64,000 bases of DNA from Cupriavidus necator N-1 (GTDB taxonomy: Bacteria > Pseudomonadota > Gammaproteobacteria > Burkholderiales > Burkholderiaceae): NCBI RefSeq assembly GCF_000219215.1, contig NC_015726.1, forward strand, positions 3,100,001 through 3,164,000, in the 5' to 3' direction. The position numbers were made by a program, and so were the translations under genes. The stretch's first letter is position 1; every line of letters starts with the position of its first letter. This document shows, in pieces, positions 48,995 through 57,958 of this stretch. The notes below the pieces were generated by a model, which made no database searches, was not told the origin of the DNA, and saw only the letters and a list, made by a program, of their open reading frames with translations.

Positions 48995-49963
48995 ATGTCC
49001 GCCGTACCCCACTATTCCGCCACGCATCCGCCCGTGGTCTGCCTGCTCGGCCCCACCGCCTCGGGCAAGACCGCGGCCGCGCTGGCGCTGGCGGCCGACG
49101 CGCCGGTGGAGATCATCAGCCTGGATTCGGCGCTGGTGTACCGCGAGATGGATATCGGCACCGCCAAGCCCACGCGCGAAGAACTTGCAGCCGCGCCGCA
49201 CCACCTGATCGACATCATCGACCCGGCCGACAGCTACTCCGCGGCGCAGTTCGTCACCGATGCCGAACGGCTGATCGCACAGATCCGCGCACGCGGCCAT
49301 GTGCCGCTGATCGTCGGCGGCACCATGTTGTACTACAAGGCACTGACGCAGGGGCTCAATGACCTGCCCCAGGCCGATGCCGCGCTGCGCGCGGAGCTGG
49401 ACCAGCTTGCCGCCGAGCGCGGCTGGCCGGCGCTGCATGCGATGCTGGCCGAGGTCGACCCGGTCACCGCGACGCGGCTCGCGCCCAATGACGCGCAGCG
49501 CATCCAGCGCGCGCTGGAAATCCATCGCCTGTCCGGCCAGCCGATGTCGGCGCTGCTGGCGCGCCAGGCCGAGGGCCGCACCTTTGCCGGCGCGGCGGAC
49601 CAGCGCTTCCGCGTGATTGCGCTGGAGCCATCGGACCGCCTGGCGCTGCACGCGCGGATCGCGCAGCGTTATGACGCGATGCTGGCCAACGGCTTTATCG
49701 AGGAAGTCGAGCGGCTGCGCAGGCGCGGCGACCTGCATCCGGGCTTGCCGTCGATCCGCTGCGTCGGCTACCGGCAGGTATGGGAGTACTTGGACGGCGA
49801 CGCCGATTTCGCCACCATGCGCGAGCGCGGCGTCGCCGCCACGCGCCAGCTGTGCAAGCGCCAGCTGACCTGGCTGCGCAGCACGCCGGAGCGGCTGGTG
49901 GTGGATTGCCTGGCGCCCGGGTATGTCGACCAGGTGCGCAAGCTGGCGGACTTCGGGCACTGA
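48995..49963 (+). CDS. miaA: tRNA dimethylallyltransferase
   Basis: 322 aa. It adds dimethylallyl to A37 of tRNAs reading U-starting codons, using DMAPP from the MEP pathway (ispH product). P-loop [17 protein letters not shown] is at about 15-31, then [51 protein letters not shown] and the C-terminal [14 protein letters not shown]. It lies 33 bases after mutL and is probably on the same transcript. Confidence 0.96.
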   Translation: MSAVPHYSATHPPVVCLLGPTASGKTAAALALAADAPVEIISLDSALVYREMDIGTAKPTREELAAAPHHLIDIIDPADSYSAAQFVTDAERLIAQIRARGHVPLIVGGTMLYYKALTQGLNDLPQADAALRAELDQLAAERGWPALHAMLAEVDPVTATRLAPNDAQRIQRALEIHRLSGQPMSALLARQAEGRTFAGAADQRFRVIALEPSDRLALHARIAQRYDAMLANGFIEEVERLRRRGDLHPGLPSIRCVGYRQVWEYLDGDADFATMRERGVAATRQLCKRQLTWLRSTPERLVVDCLAPGYVDQVRKLADFGH

Positions 49964-50044
49964 CCCGATTGCATGCAAACTGGCGCGGCAAGTGACGCAC
50001 AGGCGATAATTCCGAATCCCTGTTTTCCGGAAAGCCGACCCAGC

Positions 50045-50545
50045 ATGTCCAAGCCCGCCTTCACGCTCCGCCCCGCCACCGCCGCCGACAGCGAGACGCT
50101 GTTCAACCTGATCCTGGCGCTGGCCGAATACGAAAAGCTGACGCATATCGTCGAAGCCACGCCGCAGAAGATCCAGGATGCACTGTTCGGCGCCACGCCG
50201 CATGCCGAAGCGGTGCTGGTCGAAGTCGACACCGCTGGCGGCCGGCAAGCCGTCGGCTTTGCCCTCTTCTTCCACAATTTCTCGACCTTCCTGGCCAGGC
50301 CCGGCCTGTACCTGGAAGACCTGTATGTTGATCCGGCATGGCGCGGCCACGGCCTGGGCAAGGCGCTGCTCAAGCACCTCGCGGCGCTGGCGGTCGAGCG
50401 CGGCTGTGGCCGCTTCGAATGGTCGGTGCTGGACTGGAACCGGCCGTCGATCGACTTTTATCAGGCCATGGGCGCCGACGTGCTGCCCGACTGGCGCATC
50501 TGCCGCGTGACCGGCGAGGCGCTGGACAAGCTCGGCGAGCAGTAA
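50045..50545 (+). CDS. GNAT-family N-acetyltransferase
   Basis: 166 aa from the ATG at 50045 (MSKPAFTLRPATAADSETLFNLILALAEYEKL). The GNAT fold is clear: ALFFHNFSTFLARPGLYLEDLYVDPAWRGHGLGKALLKHLA with the acetyl-CoA loop RGHGLGKAL (R-x-x-G-x-G/A), and RFEWSVLDWNRPSIDFYQAMGA. The pattern YLEDLYVDP...RFEWSVLDWN is close to spermidine/spermine and diamine acetyltransferases. The substrate is not proved. It lies 81 bases after miaA on the same strand. Confidence 0.88.
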   Translation: MSKPAFTLRPATAADSETLFNLILALAEYEKLTHIVEATPQKIQDALFGATPHAEAVLVEVDTAGGRQAVGFALFFHNFSTFLARPGLYLEDLYVDPAWRGHGLGKALLKHLAALAVERGCGRFEWSVLDWNRPSIDFYQAMGADVLPDWRICRVTGEALDKLGEQ

Positions 50546-50587
50546 GACGGCAACCGGTCCGACGCCGGTGTTATACACTTGATGGCG

Positions 50588-50601
50588 AACCGCCATACAA
50601 T
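50588..50601. promoter_or_regulatory. Shared element AACCGCCATACAAT before the GntR gene (site 1)
   Basis: This 14-base sequence is identical at 56521-56534, before the MFS transporter gene. Here it also forms a perfect inverted repeat, ATGGCG-AAC-CGCCAT (50582-50596), and TACAAT (50596-50601) could be the -10 of the GntR gene. The site thus suits an autoregulatory operator. Confidence 0.65.
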
Positions 50602-50646
50602 AACGACACCGACTGTCTTTTTTCCGGGCCGCCAACGCCGACCGCC

Positions 50647-51384
50647 ATGCCACGAACCAAAGCCGACCTGCCCGCTACCGACGGTATCAATGAGACCGAC
50701 GCGGACAGCGCGCGCGGCGCGTCGGTCGAGGCCATCGCCGACCGCATCCTGACCGCGATCTGGGAGCACCGGCTGCCGCCGGGCACCAAGCTGGTCGAGG
50801 AAAAGCTGGGCGGCGTGTTCGGCGTGAGCCGCACCAAGGTGCGGCTGGCCTTCGCCAAGCTGGCGCATGAGGGCGTGCTGACGGTGCATCCCAACCGCGG
50901 CACCTTCGTCTCCAGCCCGAGCGTGGCCGAAGCGCGCCAGGTGCTGCATTCACGCCACCTGCTGGAACCCGCGCTGGTGCGCGACCTCGCCGGCGCCATC
51001 GGCGCGCCGGGCGTGCGCGCGCTGCGCGAGACCACGCGCCAGGAAGCACAGGCGCGAGACAGCAACGACCGCCGCGCCATCATCCGGCTGTCGGGCGAGT
51101 TCCACTGCAAGCTGGCGGAAATGACCGGCAACCAGTACCTGGGCAAGTACATGCGCGAGCTGTGCTCGCTGACCTGCCTGATCATCGCGCTCTATGACGC
51201 GCCGGGCGTGCCGTCGTGCCCGCACCATGAACACGACGACATCGTCGATGCACTGGAAGCCGGCGACGGCGAGCGCGCCGCGCGGCTGATGACCGAGCAC
51301 CTCGGCCATGTCGAAAGCACGCTGCGGCTGCAGGCGCCGGCCGAGGAAAAGGTCGATCTGGAAGCGGTATTCGCCGCGGTCTGA
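50647..51384 (+). CDS. GntR-family transcriptional regulator (FadR subfamily, FCD domain)
   Basis: 245 aa from the ATG at 50647. The winged helix-turn-helix (about 27-92) has ADRILTAIWEHRLPPGTKLVEEKLGGVFGVSRTKVRLAFAKLAHEGVLTVHPNRGTFVSSPS. The C-terminal FCD effector domain has the metal-binding His residues in SGEFHCKLAEMTGN and CPHHEHDDIVDALEAGDGERAARLMTEHLGHVE. It should repress or activate a nearby catabolic operon on binding a small acid. It is convergent with the racemase-amidase-hydantoinase-MFS operon and shares an upstream element with it. Confidence 0.9.
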   Translation: MPRTKADLPATDGINETDADSARGASVEAIADRILTAIWEHRLPPGTKLVEEKLGGVFGVSRTKVRLAFAKLAHEGVLTVHPNRGTFVSSPSVAEARQVLHSRHLLEPALVRDLAGAIGAPGVRALRETTRQEAQARDSNDRRAIIRLSGEFHCKLAEMTGNQYLGKYMRELCSLTCLIIALYDAPGVPSCPHHEHDDIVDALEAGDGERAARLMTEHLGHVESTLRLQAPAEEKVDLEAVFAAV

Positions 51385-51412
51385 GCCGCGGCGTCATCGG
51401 AAGGGAAGCGGC

Positions 51413-52156
51413 TTAGCGGTGCTCGATGCGCGCCGCCAGCGCCGCGGGCAAACCCAGCGTGGGCTTGGCATCCGGGCGGCGGAACGTGCCCGCGGTGGCC
51501 TTGCGCGGCTGCAGCGCGACCAGCGCCTCGGCCTGCTTGACGGCGGCGGCCATCTGGTCGACCACCGGCACCGGAATGCGGTCGCGCACGCGCGCGGCCA
51601 GGCCGGCCAGCGGCGCGCCGGCCAGGATCACCACATCGGCTTCATCCTCCGCCACGGCGCGGTTGGCCAGTTCCACCAGCACGGCTTCCTTCTCTTCCTG
51701 CACATCCGACACCGAGGCAAAGCTGCCGTCCAGCATGCGGATGCCGGCCAGCCGGCTGCGCAGGCCATGCATGTCCACGCACTCCTCATACCAGGGCCCC
51801 AGCGCCCGCGCAAAAGTCACGATGGCAAAGCGCCGGCCCAGCATGCAGGCCGACAGCATCGCCGCCTCGGCCATGCCCACCACCGGCAGGTCGAACAGTT
51901 CGCGCGCGCCCATCAGGCCGGGGTCGCCAAAGGCCGCGATGATGGCCGCGTCGAACTGGCCATGGTGCTCGGCCAGCATCTCCAGCGCGATGGCGCCGCC
52001 GATCTGCGCCTCGGCGCGCGTGGCGATATAGGGCACGCCGCGGCTGGCGGTCAGCGGCACCAGCTCGGTGCCGGGGGCCGCGGCCTCGGTGGCCGCCGCC
52101 ATCAGCCGCGCGGTGATGCCTTCGCTTGTATTGGGATTCAGGACAAGGATTCGCAT
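51413..52156 (-). CDS. Asp/Glu/hydantoin racemase family protein
   Basis: 247 aa from the ATG at 52156 (MRILVLNPNTSEGITARL). The Asp/Glu_racemase fold has a first catalytic-site region AAFGDPGLMGARELFDLPVVGMAEAA with no Cys, and a second VVILAGAPLAGLAARV. The two catalytic cysteines of true hydantoin racemases (normally one in each of these loops, e.g. GCFGDPG/LGCAGM) are not seen: A/F and A/G stand in their places. It could therefore be a non-racemase relative. It starts five bases after the amidase stop and ends the operon. Confidence 0.8.
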   Translation of the reverse strand: MRILVLNPNTSEGITARLMAAATEAAAPGTELVPLTASRGVPYIATRAEAQIGGAIALEMLAEHHGQFDAAIIAAFGDPGLMGARELFDLPVVGMAEAAMLSACMLGRRFAIVTFARALGPWYEECVDMHGLRSRLAGIRMLDGSFASVSDVQEEKEAVLVELANRAVAEDEADVVILAGAPLAGLAARVRDRIPVPVVDQMAAAVKQAEALVALQPRKATAGTFRRPDAKPTLGLPAALAARIEHR

Positions 52157-52161
52157 GACGG

Positions 52162-53556
52162 TTATCCGGCAGGGTTGAGCAGCGGCGCCAGCACGCTCTC
52201 GGCCAGCCTGGCCGCGGCCAGCACGCTGCGGTCGGCACCGCGCGGGCCGGCGATCTGCAGGCCCGCCGGCAGCCCGTCGCGGCCGTGGCCGCAGGGCACC
52301 GAGATTGCCGGCGCCAGCGCATGGTTGAAGAAGGGCGTGAACACCGCATGGGCGCGCGGCTCCACCGCCACGCCGCCGATCCGCTCCGGCCCCAGCCGGT
52401 CGTTGCGCCACGCCACGCACGGTGTGGTCGGGCACAGCAGCAGGTCATAGCGGGTAAAGAACCCGGCCACGGCCAGCGCGATCTGGTGGCTGGCTTCGCG
52501 CGCGCGCGCCACATCGGCGCCGCTCCAGGCCAGCCCGCGCTCGATCTGGCGCGCCACGTCGGGATCGAACACCTCCGGGTCGCGGCGCCAGGCCTCGCCG
52601 TAGAGATTGGCCAGGCCGACATGCTGCAGCGGCATCAGCGCGGCCTCGTCGGCGCCCTTTGGCCAGGCCGGGTCGGCACGCTCGATGGTCAGGCCCGCGG
52701 CCTGCAGCCGGGTCACGGCCTGCTCGAAGGCCTGCGCGACATCGTCGTCGACCGGGGTGTCCAGGCCCAGGCGCGGACTGACCGCGATCTTCAGCGTATG
52801 CAGCGGGCGCGCGGCGCCAAGCGAGAAACCCAGCGTATCGGGATCGCGCGGATCGGCGCCGGCCAGCGCCTCGAACATCAGCTCGGCGTCGGCCACCGTG
52901 CGCGTGATCGGCGCAATCACCTGGATGCCGTTGAAGGCATGGGGAAAGCCGACTGAATCGGGAATCGCGCCGTAAGAAGGCTTGAAGCCGACCACGCCCG
53001 CATGCGCGGGCGGGCGCCGGCTGGAACCGCCGCCGTCGGTGCCCAGCGCCAGCGGCGCCATGCCGGCCGCCACCGCCACCGCGCAGCCGCCAGACGAGCC
53101 GCCCGCAGTCAGCGTGGCATCGAGCGGATGGCGTGTCAGCCCGTAAACCTTGTTGGTGGTCAGGCCCTTGCAGGCGAACTCCGAGGTATTGCCCATGCCG
53201 AGCACGATCGCGCCGGCCTGGCGCAGGCGCTCGACCGCAATCGCGTCGGCGGGCGCAATGAAGTCGCGGTACAGCTGCGAACCCTGCGTGACGCGGCGGC
53301 CCTGGCTCCAGATCACGTCCTTGACGATCACCGGCACGCCCGCCAGCAGCGGGCGCTCCCCCTGCGCAAGGCGCGCGCGCAGCTGCGCCAGGTCGGCATC
53401 GACCAGCTCCTGGCGCAGCTCGAACACGGCGTTGAGTTGGTCATTGCACGCCGCGATGCGGGCCTGGAAGGCGGCGACCACCTCGGCGGGATCGAGGCGG
53501 CCGGCGGCGACGCGGGCCGCGATAGTGGTGGCGTCCAGGCGGCTGGTCAGTTCCAT
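52162..53556 (-). CDS. Amidase-signature-family amidase
   Basis: 464 aa from the ATG at 53556 (MELTSRLDATTIAARV). It belongs to the Ser-cisSer-Lys hydrolases: K79 in VPVIVKDVIW, cis-Ser 155 in AGGSSGGCAV and the nucleophile Ser 178 in LGTDGGGSSR. The middle shows FKPSYGAIPD and the C-terminus ends with a normal AS tail. The substrate is not known. Between a hydantoinase and a racemase it most plausibly acts on the N-carbamoyl product or a related amide. Biuret or allophanate-type hydrolases are an alternative. Confidence 0.88.
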   Translation of the reverse strand: MELTSRLDATTIAARVAAGRLDPAEVVAAFQARIAACNDQLNAVFELRQELVDADLAQLRARLAQGERPLLAGVPVIVKDVIWSQGRRVTQGSQLYRDFIAPADAIAVERLRQAGAIVLGMGNTSEFACKGLTTNKVYGLTRHPLDATLTAGGSSGGCAVAVAAGMAPLALGTDGGGSSRRPPAHAGVVGFKPSYGAIPDSVGFPHAFNGIQVIAPITRTVADAELMFEALAGADPRDPDTLGFSLGAARPLHTLKIAVSPRLGLDTPVDDDVAQAFEQAVTRLQAAGLTIERADPAWPKGADEAALMPLQHVGLANLYGEAWRRDPEVFDPDVARQIERGLAWSGADVARAREASHQIALAVAGFFTRYDLLLCPTTPCVAWRNDRLGPERIGGVAVEPRAHAVFTPFFNHALAPAISVPCGHGRDGLPAGLQIAGPRGADRSVLAAARLAESVLAPLLNPAG

Positions 53557-53593
53557 GTCAGTCGTTTCAGTCAAAGCATCGGCAAGGCTGCCG

Positions 53594-55042
53594 TCACAGG
53601 CTGCCGCCCGAGGTGCGATAGCGCGGCCTGGCCATCTCCGGCAGGCCGCACGGCAGGAACTGGCCGTGGCCGGCCTCGGCCAGCACCTCGCCCTCATGCG
53701 CCACCACCTTGCCGCGCACCAGCGTGGTCACCGGCCAGCCGGTCACGCGCACGCCTTCGTACGGGGTGTAGTCGACCGCATGGTGCAGGTCGGCGTTGCG
53801 GATCGTCACTTCACGCTGCGGATCCCAGATCGCCAGGTCGGCATCGGCGCCGATGGCGATGGTGCCCTTGCGCGGATGCAGGCCGTAGAGCTTGGCGGGG
53901 TTGGTCGAGGTCAGCGCGACGAACTGGTTGACCGAGATGCGGCCGCCCACCACGCCAGCCGAGAACAGCAGCGGCAGCCGCGTTTCCAGCCCGGGGATGC
54001 CGTTGGGGATGTACTGGAACGGGACCTCCTTGCCGCCAGGCTTCTTGCCCTGCGCGTCTTCGTAGCGGAACGGTGCATGGTCGGACGAGAAGATGGTGAA
54101 GAGGCCGTCGGCCAGGCCGTCCCAGATCACTTCCTGGTTGCCGCGGTCGCGCGGCGGCGGGCTGCACACGCACTTGGCGCCGTGGTAGCCGGGCTGGTCG
54201 AGGTCTTCCGCAGTCAGGAACAGGTACTGCGGGCAGGTCTCGGCAAAGATCTTCATGCCGCGGTTGCGCGCCCAGCGGATCTGCTCCACCGCTTCCTTGC
54301 CCGATACATGGACGATCAGGATCGGCACGTCGACCAGCTCGGAGAACGTGATGGCGCGGTGCGTGGCCTCGCGCTCGATCGCCATCGGGCGCGCCAGCGC
54401 GTGGAACTTCGGCGCGGTGTTGCCCGCCGCTCCGAGCTTCTCGGTCAGCCAGGCGATGCAGTCCGAGTTCTCGGCGTGCACCATCACCAGCCCGCCCTCC
54501 TGGCGCGCCACCGACAGCACCTCAAGGATCTCGCGGTCGTTCAGCTTGAGGTCGTCGTAGGTCATGTAGATCTTGAACGACGAATAGCCCTCACGGATCA
54601 GGCCAGGCAGCTCGTCGTTCAGCACCGCCTCGGTCGGATCGGACACGATCAGGTGGAAGGCGTAGTCGACCACGGCCTGGCCGCCGGCGCGCTGATGGTA
54701 GTCGGTGACCGCCGCGCGCAGCGAATGGCCCTTCTCCTGCGCGGCAAACGGAATCACCGTGGTGGTGCCGCCGCACGCCGCCGAGACCGAGCCGGTGCGG
54801 AAGCCATCAGCCATCTTCAGGCCATCCGGCATGGGCTGGTCCAGGTGGCAGTGCGCATCGACGCCGCCCGGCAGCACCAGCTTGCCGCTGGCGTCGATGG
54901 TCTGCGCCGCCTCGCCCAGGTCAAGGCCAAGCTGCACGATGCGGCCGCCGGCGATGCCGATATCGCACTGCATGGTGTCGCTGGCGGTCACCACGGTGCC
55001 GTTGCGGATGATCAGGTCGAACTGTTTCACGATACTGCTCAC
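53594..55042 (-). CDS. hydA: D-hydantoinase / dihydropyrimidinase
   Basis: 482 aa. It opens cyclic amides such as dihydropyrimidines or 5-substituted hydantoins to N-carbamoyl compounds. The amidohydrolase metal ligands are all visible: DAHCHLDQP (H64, H66), K157 in SFKIYMTYD (carboxylated Lys), H189 in MVHAEN, H245 in VHVSGKE and D321 in SSDHAPF. The substrate loop SPPPRDRGNQ is close to the Burkholderia-type hydantoinases. It lies between the MFS gene (upstream) and the amidase (37 bases downstream). Confidence 0.92.
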   Translation of the reverse strand: MSSIVKQFDLIIRNGTVVTASDTMQCDIGIAGGRIVQLGLDLGEAAQTIDASGKLVLPGGVDAHCHLDQPMPDGLKMADGFRTGSVSAACGGTTTVIPFAAQEKGHSLRAAVTDYHQRAGGQAVVDYAFHLIVSDPTEAVLNDELPGLIREGYSSFKIYMTYDDLKLNDREILEVLSVARQEGGLVMVHAENSDCIAWLTEKLGAAGNTAPKFHALARPMAIEREATHRAITFSELVDVPILIVHVSGKEAVEQIRWARNRGMKIFAETCPQYLFLTAEDLDQPGYHGAKCVCSPPPRDRGNQEVIWDGLADGLFTIFSSDHAPFRYEDAQGKKPGGKEVPFQYIPNGIPGLETRLPLLFSAGVVGGRISVNQFVALTSTNPAKLYGLHPRKGTIAIGADADLAIWDPQREVTIRNADLHHAVDYTPYEGVRVTGWPVTTLVRGKVVAHEGEVLAEAGHGQFLPCGLPEMARPRYRTSGGSL

Positions 55043-55064
55043 GAAAAGGTTGGGACGGCGGCGC

Positions 55065-56396
55065 TCAGTGGTCCGCGTCGGACAGGTGCATGTGTGCGGT
55101 TTCGCGCGCGGCGGCAGCGGCCACTGCGATCAGCGCGCACACCGCCGCCAGGTAGAGGGCCACCGGCGTGGTGCTACCGAAGCGGTCGAGCAGGCCCACC
55201 GCGATCAGCGGGGCCAGCGCGCCACCGAACACGCCGGCAAACTGGAAGCCGAGCGAGGCACCAGTCACGCGCACCCGGGTGGCGAACAGCTCGGGCAGGA
55301 ACGAGGCCAGCGGCGAGAACATGAACGACACCAGCACCATGCCGACGAACGAGCCCAGCATGATCAGCGCCGGGCTGCCGGTCTTGATCATCGCGAAGAA
55401 GACAAAGGCCCACACCGCGCCGCCGACGCCGCCGATCATCAGCACCGGGCGGCGCCCGATGCGGTCCGCCAGCAGGCCGGCGATCGGGATGAACAGGATC
55501 TGCGCCAGCGCGCCCAGCAGTACGGCATTGAGCGCGATGCTCTTGGGCAGGCCCAGCTTGGTCGGCACGAAGTACAGCAGGAACAGGGTGAACACATAGA
55601 AGGCGATGTCGCCGCCCAGCCGCGCGCCAAAGGCGATCAGCAGCTGCTTCTTGTAGTTGCGCAGCACTTCCATGATCGGCGCGCGCGCTTCCGCATGCGA
55701 TTCCTCGAGCTTCTCGAACATCCCGGATTCACGCACGTTGGCGCGGATGTAGAGGCCGACGCCGACCAGCAGCGCCGACAGCAGGAACGGCACGCGCCAG
55801 CCCCAGCTGAGGAAGGCTTCTTCCGAAACCTGCCAGGTCACCAGCGCGAACACGCCGTTGGCCAGCAGCAGGCCGATCGGCGCCGCCAGCTGCACCAGGC
55901 TGCCGAGGATGCCGCGCCGCTTTCCTTCAGGGTCCAGCTCGTTGACCATGATCGCCGCCCCGCCCCACTCGCCGCCCAGGGCCAGGCCCTGCACCACGCG
56001 CAGCAGCACCAGCAGCGCCGGCGCCAGCGCGCCCGCGGCGGCATAGGTCGGCAGCAGGCCGATGCCGAAGGTGGCCAGGCCCATCATCAGCAGCGTGATG
56101 ATCAGGATCGACTTGCGGCCCATCTTGTCGCCGAAGTGGCCAAAGATCGCCGCACCCAGCGGCCGCGCCACGAAGGCCACGCCGTAGCTGGCAAAGGATA
56201 GCAGCGTCGCGGTCAGCGGATCGCTCTGCGGGAAGAACAGCTTGGGGAAAACCAGCGCGGCGGCCGATCCGTAGATGAAGTGGTCGTAGAACTCGAGCGT
56301 GGTGCCGGCCAGGCTGGCCCCGGCGACACGCGCGACGGATTGCTTCTGGGGCGACGCGCCGTTCTTGGCAGGTGCGTCGATGCTGACTGCTTGCAT
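55065..56396 (-). CDS. MFS transporter, metabolite:H+ symporter (MHS) family
   Basis: 443 aa from the ATG at 56396 (MQAVSIDAPAKNGAS). Twelve membrane segments are predicted. The MHS signatures are clear: ASLAGTTLEFYDHFIYGSAAALVFPKLFF near the first helix, the loop-2/3 motif GHFGDKMGRKSIL, and RVVQGLALGGEWGGAAIM, where the segment resembles proline/betaine and shikimate carriers. It should import an acidic or amide substrate with protons. It is the first gene of the operon, with the shared 14-base element about 125 bases upstream. Confidence 0.9.
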   Translation of the reverse strand: MQAVSIDAPAKNGASPQKQSVARVAGASLAGTTLEFYDHFIYGSAAALVFPKLFFPQSDPLTATLLSFASYGVAFVARPLGAAIFGHFGDKMGRKSILIITLLMMGLATFGIGLLPTYAAAGALAPALLVLLRVVQGLALGGEWGGAAIMVNELDPEGKRRGILGSLVQLAAPIGLLLANGVFALVTWQVSEEAFLSWGWRVPFLLSALLVGVGLYIRANVRESGMFEKLEESHAEARAPIMEVLRNYKKQLLIAFGARLGGDIAFYVFTLFLLYFVPTKLGLPKSIALNAVLLGALAQILFIPIAGLLADRIGRRPVLMIGGVGGAVWAFVFFAMIKTGSPALIMLGSFVGMVLVSFMFSPLASFLPELFATRVRVTGASLGFQFAGVFGGALAPLIAVGLLDRFGSTTPVALYLAAVCALIAVAAAAARETAHMHLSDADH

Positions 56397-56520
56397 GGTG
56401 GATCCTCCGATGGTCCCTGGCCTGCCCTGGCGCGCGGTGATGGTCCCCGGCGTCGCATTCGGGCGTTGTCTCCGACGCGGCATGCGTGTGCGGCGCCTTT
56501 GCTCAGTACATTAGGATATA

Positions 56521-56534
56521 AACCGCCATACAAT
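56521..56534. promoter_or_regulatory. Shared element AACCGCCATACAAT before the hydantoin operon (site 2)
   Basis: Identical to the element at 50588-50601. On the transcribed strand it reads ATTGTATGGCGGTT and falls between plausible -35 and -10 boxes, so a bound repressor could block initiation. It lies 125 bases upstream of the MFS start. Confidence 0.65.
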
Positions 56535-56651
56535 CAAGTTGAATTTTGTTTGTCAGATTTGGTGCGCGTGCATGGGGGGTTTTGGTGCAATGCACCAGGA
56601 TGGGTGTTGTTTGGGTTGGGGCGATGCGGCCGCATGGCGCCAGGCCATAAA

Positions 56652-56684
56652 CAAAAACGGCGCATACCCAAAGGCATGCGCCGC
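56652..56684 (-). terminator. Terminator of purM
   Basis: On the minus strand CGGCGCAT/ATGCGCCG forms an 8-bp stem with a 10-base loop, followed by TTTTTGTTT, 26 bases past purM. Confidence 0.85.
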
Positions 56685-56710
56685 TCTCACAGCAAAACCA
56701 CAGAAACAGA

Positions 56711-57763
56711 TCAGACCACGATCGTCTGCGCCTCGCCTTCCGCACGTGCGCGGATCTCACCAATCTCCCACACCGCCTCACCAGCCGCTTGCAGGTGACG
56801 AATAGCGCGCTCAGCGTCTTCCTTGGCCACGATCACCACCATGCCGATGCCGCAGTTGAACACGCGGTGCATTTCGTCGTCGGCCACGCGGCCCTGCGCC
56901 TGCAGCCACTGGAACAGCGGCGGCAGCGTCCAGGCATCGCGCTTGAGCACGGCGGTGACGTCCTGCGCCAGCACGCGCGGCACATTCTCGGTCAGGCCGC
57001 CGCCGGTGATATGCGCCATGCCCTTGACCGGCAGGGTTTCGATCAGCGACAGCAGCGGCTTCACATAGATCCGCGTCGGCGCCATGATCGCGTCCTGCAG
57101 GCGCTGGCCGTGGAAGTCGGCATTCAGGTCCGGCTTGGCCACTTCGATGATCTTGCGCACCAGCGAGTAGCCGTTGGAGTGCGCACCCGACGAAGCCAGG
57201 CCCAGCACCACGTCGCCCGGGGTGATGGTGCTGCCGTCGATGATCTTCTTCTTTTCGACCGCGCCGACGGCAAAGCCGGCCAGGTCGTATTCGCCGTCCG
57301 GGTACATGCTCGGCATTTCGGCGGTTTCGCCGCCGATCAGCGCGCAGCCGGCCAGTTCGCAACCGCGGGCGATGCCCTGGATCACGGTGGCGGCGGTGTC
57401 CACGTCCAGCTTGCCGCAGGCGAAGTAGTCGAGGAAGAACAGCGGCTCGGCACCCTGCACCAGGATGTCGTTGACACTCATGGCGACCAGATCCTGGCCG
57501 ACGGTGTCATGGCGGTTGAGCTGGAAGGCGAGCTTGAGCTTGGTGCCCACGCCGTCGGTGCCCGACACCAGCACCGGCTCCTGGAACTTCTTCGACAGTT
57601 CGAACAGCGCACCGAACCCGCCGATGCCCGCCATCACGCCCTCGCGCATGGTGCGCTTGGCAAACGGCTTGATGCGGTCGACCAGTGCGTCGCCGGCATC
57701 GATATCAACACCGGCGTCGCGGTAGGAAAGGCCTGCCTGGCCGGCGGTCGGGGATGCGCTCAT
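56711..57763 (-). CDS. purM: Phosphoribosylformylglycinamidine cyclo-ligase
   Basis: 350 aa from the ATG at 57763 ([25 protein letters not shown]). It closes FGAM to AIR in purine synthesis with ATP. The AIRS-fold signatures are present: [59 protein letters not shown] and [16 protein letters not shown]. It is divergent from perM. Another purine gene, purN, is far away at 19.6 kb. Confidence 0.96.
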   Translation of the reverse strand: MSASPTAGQAGLSYRDAGVDIDAGDALVDRIKPFAKRTMREGVMAGIGGFGALFELSKKFQEPVLVSGTDGVGTKLKLAFQLNRHDTVGQDLVAMSVNDILVQGAEPLFFLDYFACGKLDVDTAATVIQGIARGCELAGCALIGGETAEMPSMYPDGEYDLAGFAVGAVEKKKIIDGSTITPGDVVLGLASSGAHSNGYSLVRKIIEVAKPDLNADFHGQRLQDAIMAPTRIYVKPLLSLIETLPVKGMAHITGGGLTENVPRVLAQDVTAVLKRDAWTLPPLFQWLQAQGRVADDEMHRVFNCGIGMVVIVAKEDAERAIRHLQAAGEAVWEIGEIRARAEGEAQTIVV

Positions 57764-57958
57764 GGGAACCTGCTTGTCCTGGAGGAAATAAAGTGAGGAA
57801 TTCGGCGCTCGGGTCACCGCGGCTTCCGTTGCTTGGCATCGGAAGGCGGACGCGAGTCCAGTAGAATTGCAATTTTAACGGATAGAGGCCCCCCGCTTCC
57901 AGTTTCCGGCGAGATTCCGCCGCAAACAGCGCTGTCGCCCGTTCCCCCCAACTATTTG

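Larger units (their letters stand above)
56397..56710. other. Non-coding region between purM and the MFS operon
   Basis: 314 bases. It contains the purM terminator (left-pointing, 56652-56684), the shared 14-base element and the presumed operon promoter. On the minus strand TTCAAC (56544-56539) and TATATC, 17 bases apart, are possible -35/-10 boxes, with the element in the spacer. Confidence 0.55.

Noticed and set aside
46160..50653. A 1497-codon open frame on the minus strand across mutL, miaA and a GNAT gene
   Set aside because: It is a shadow of high-GC genes on the other strand. Only its last 221 codons (DedA) are real; the rest is Arg/Gln/Gly-rich and has no domain.
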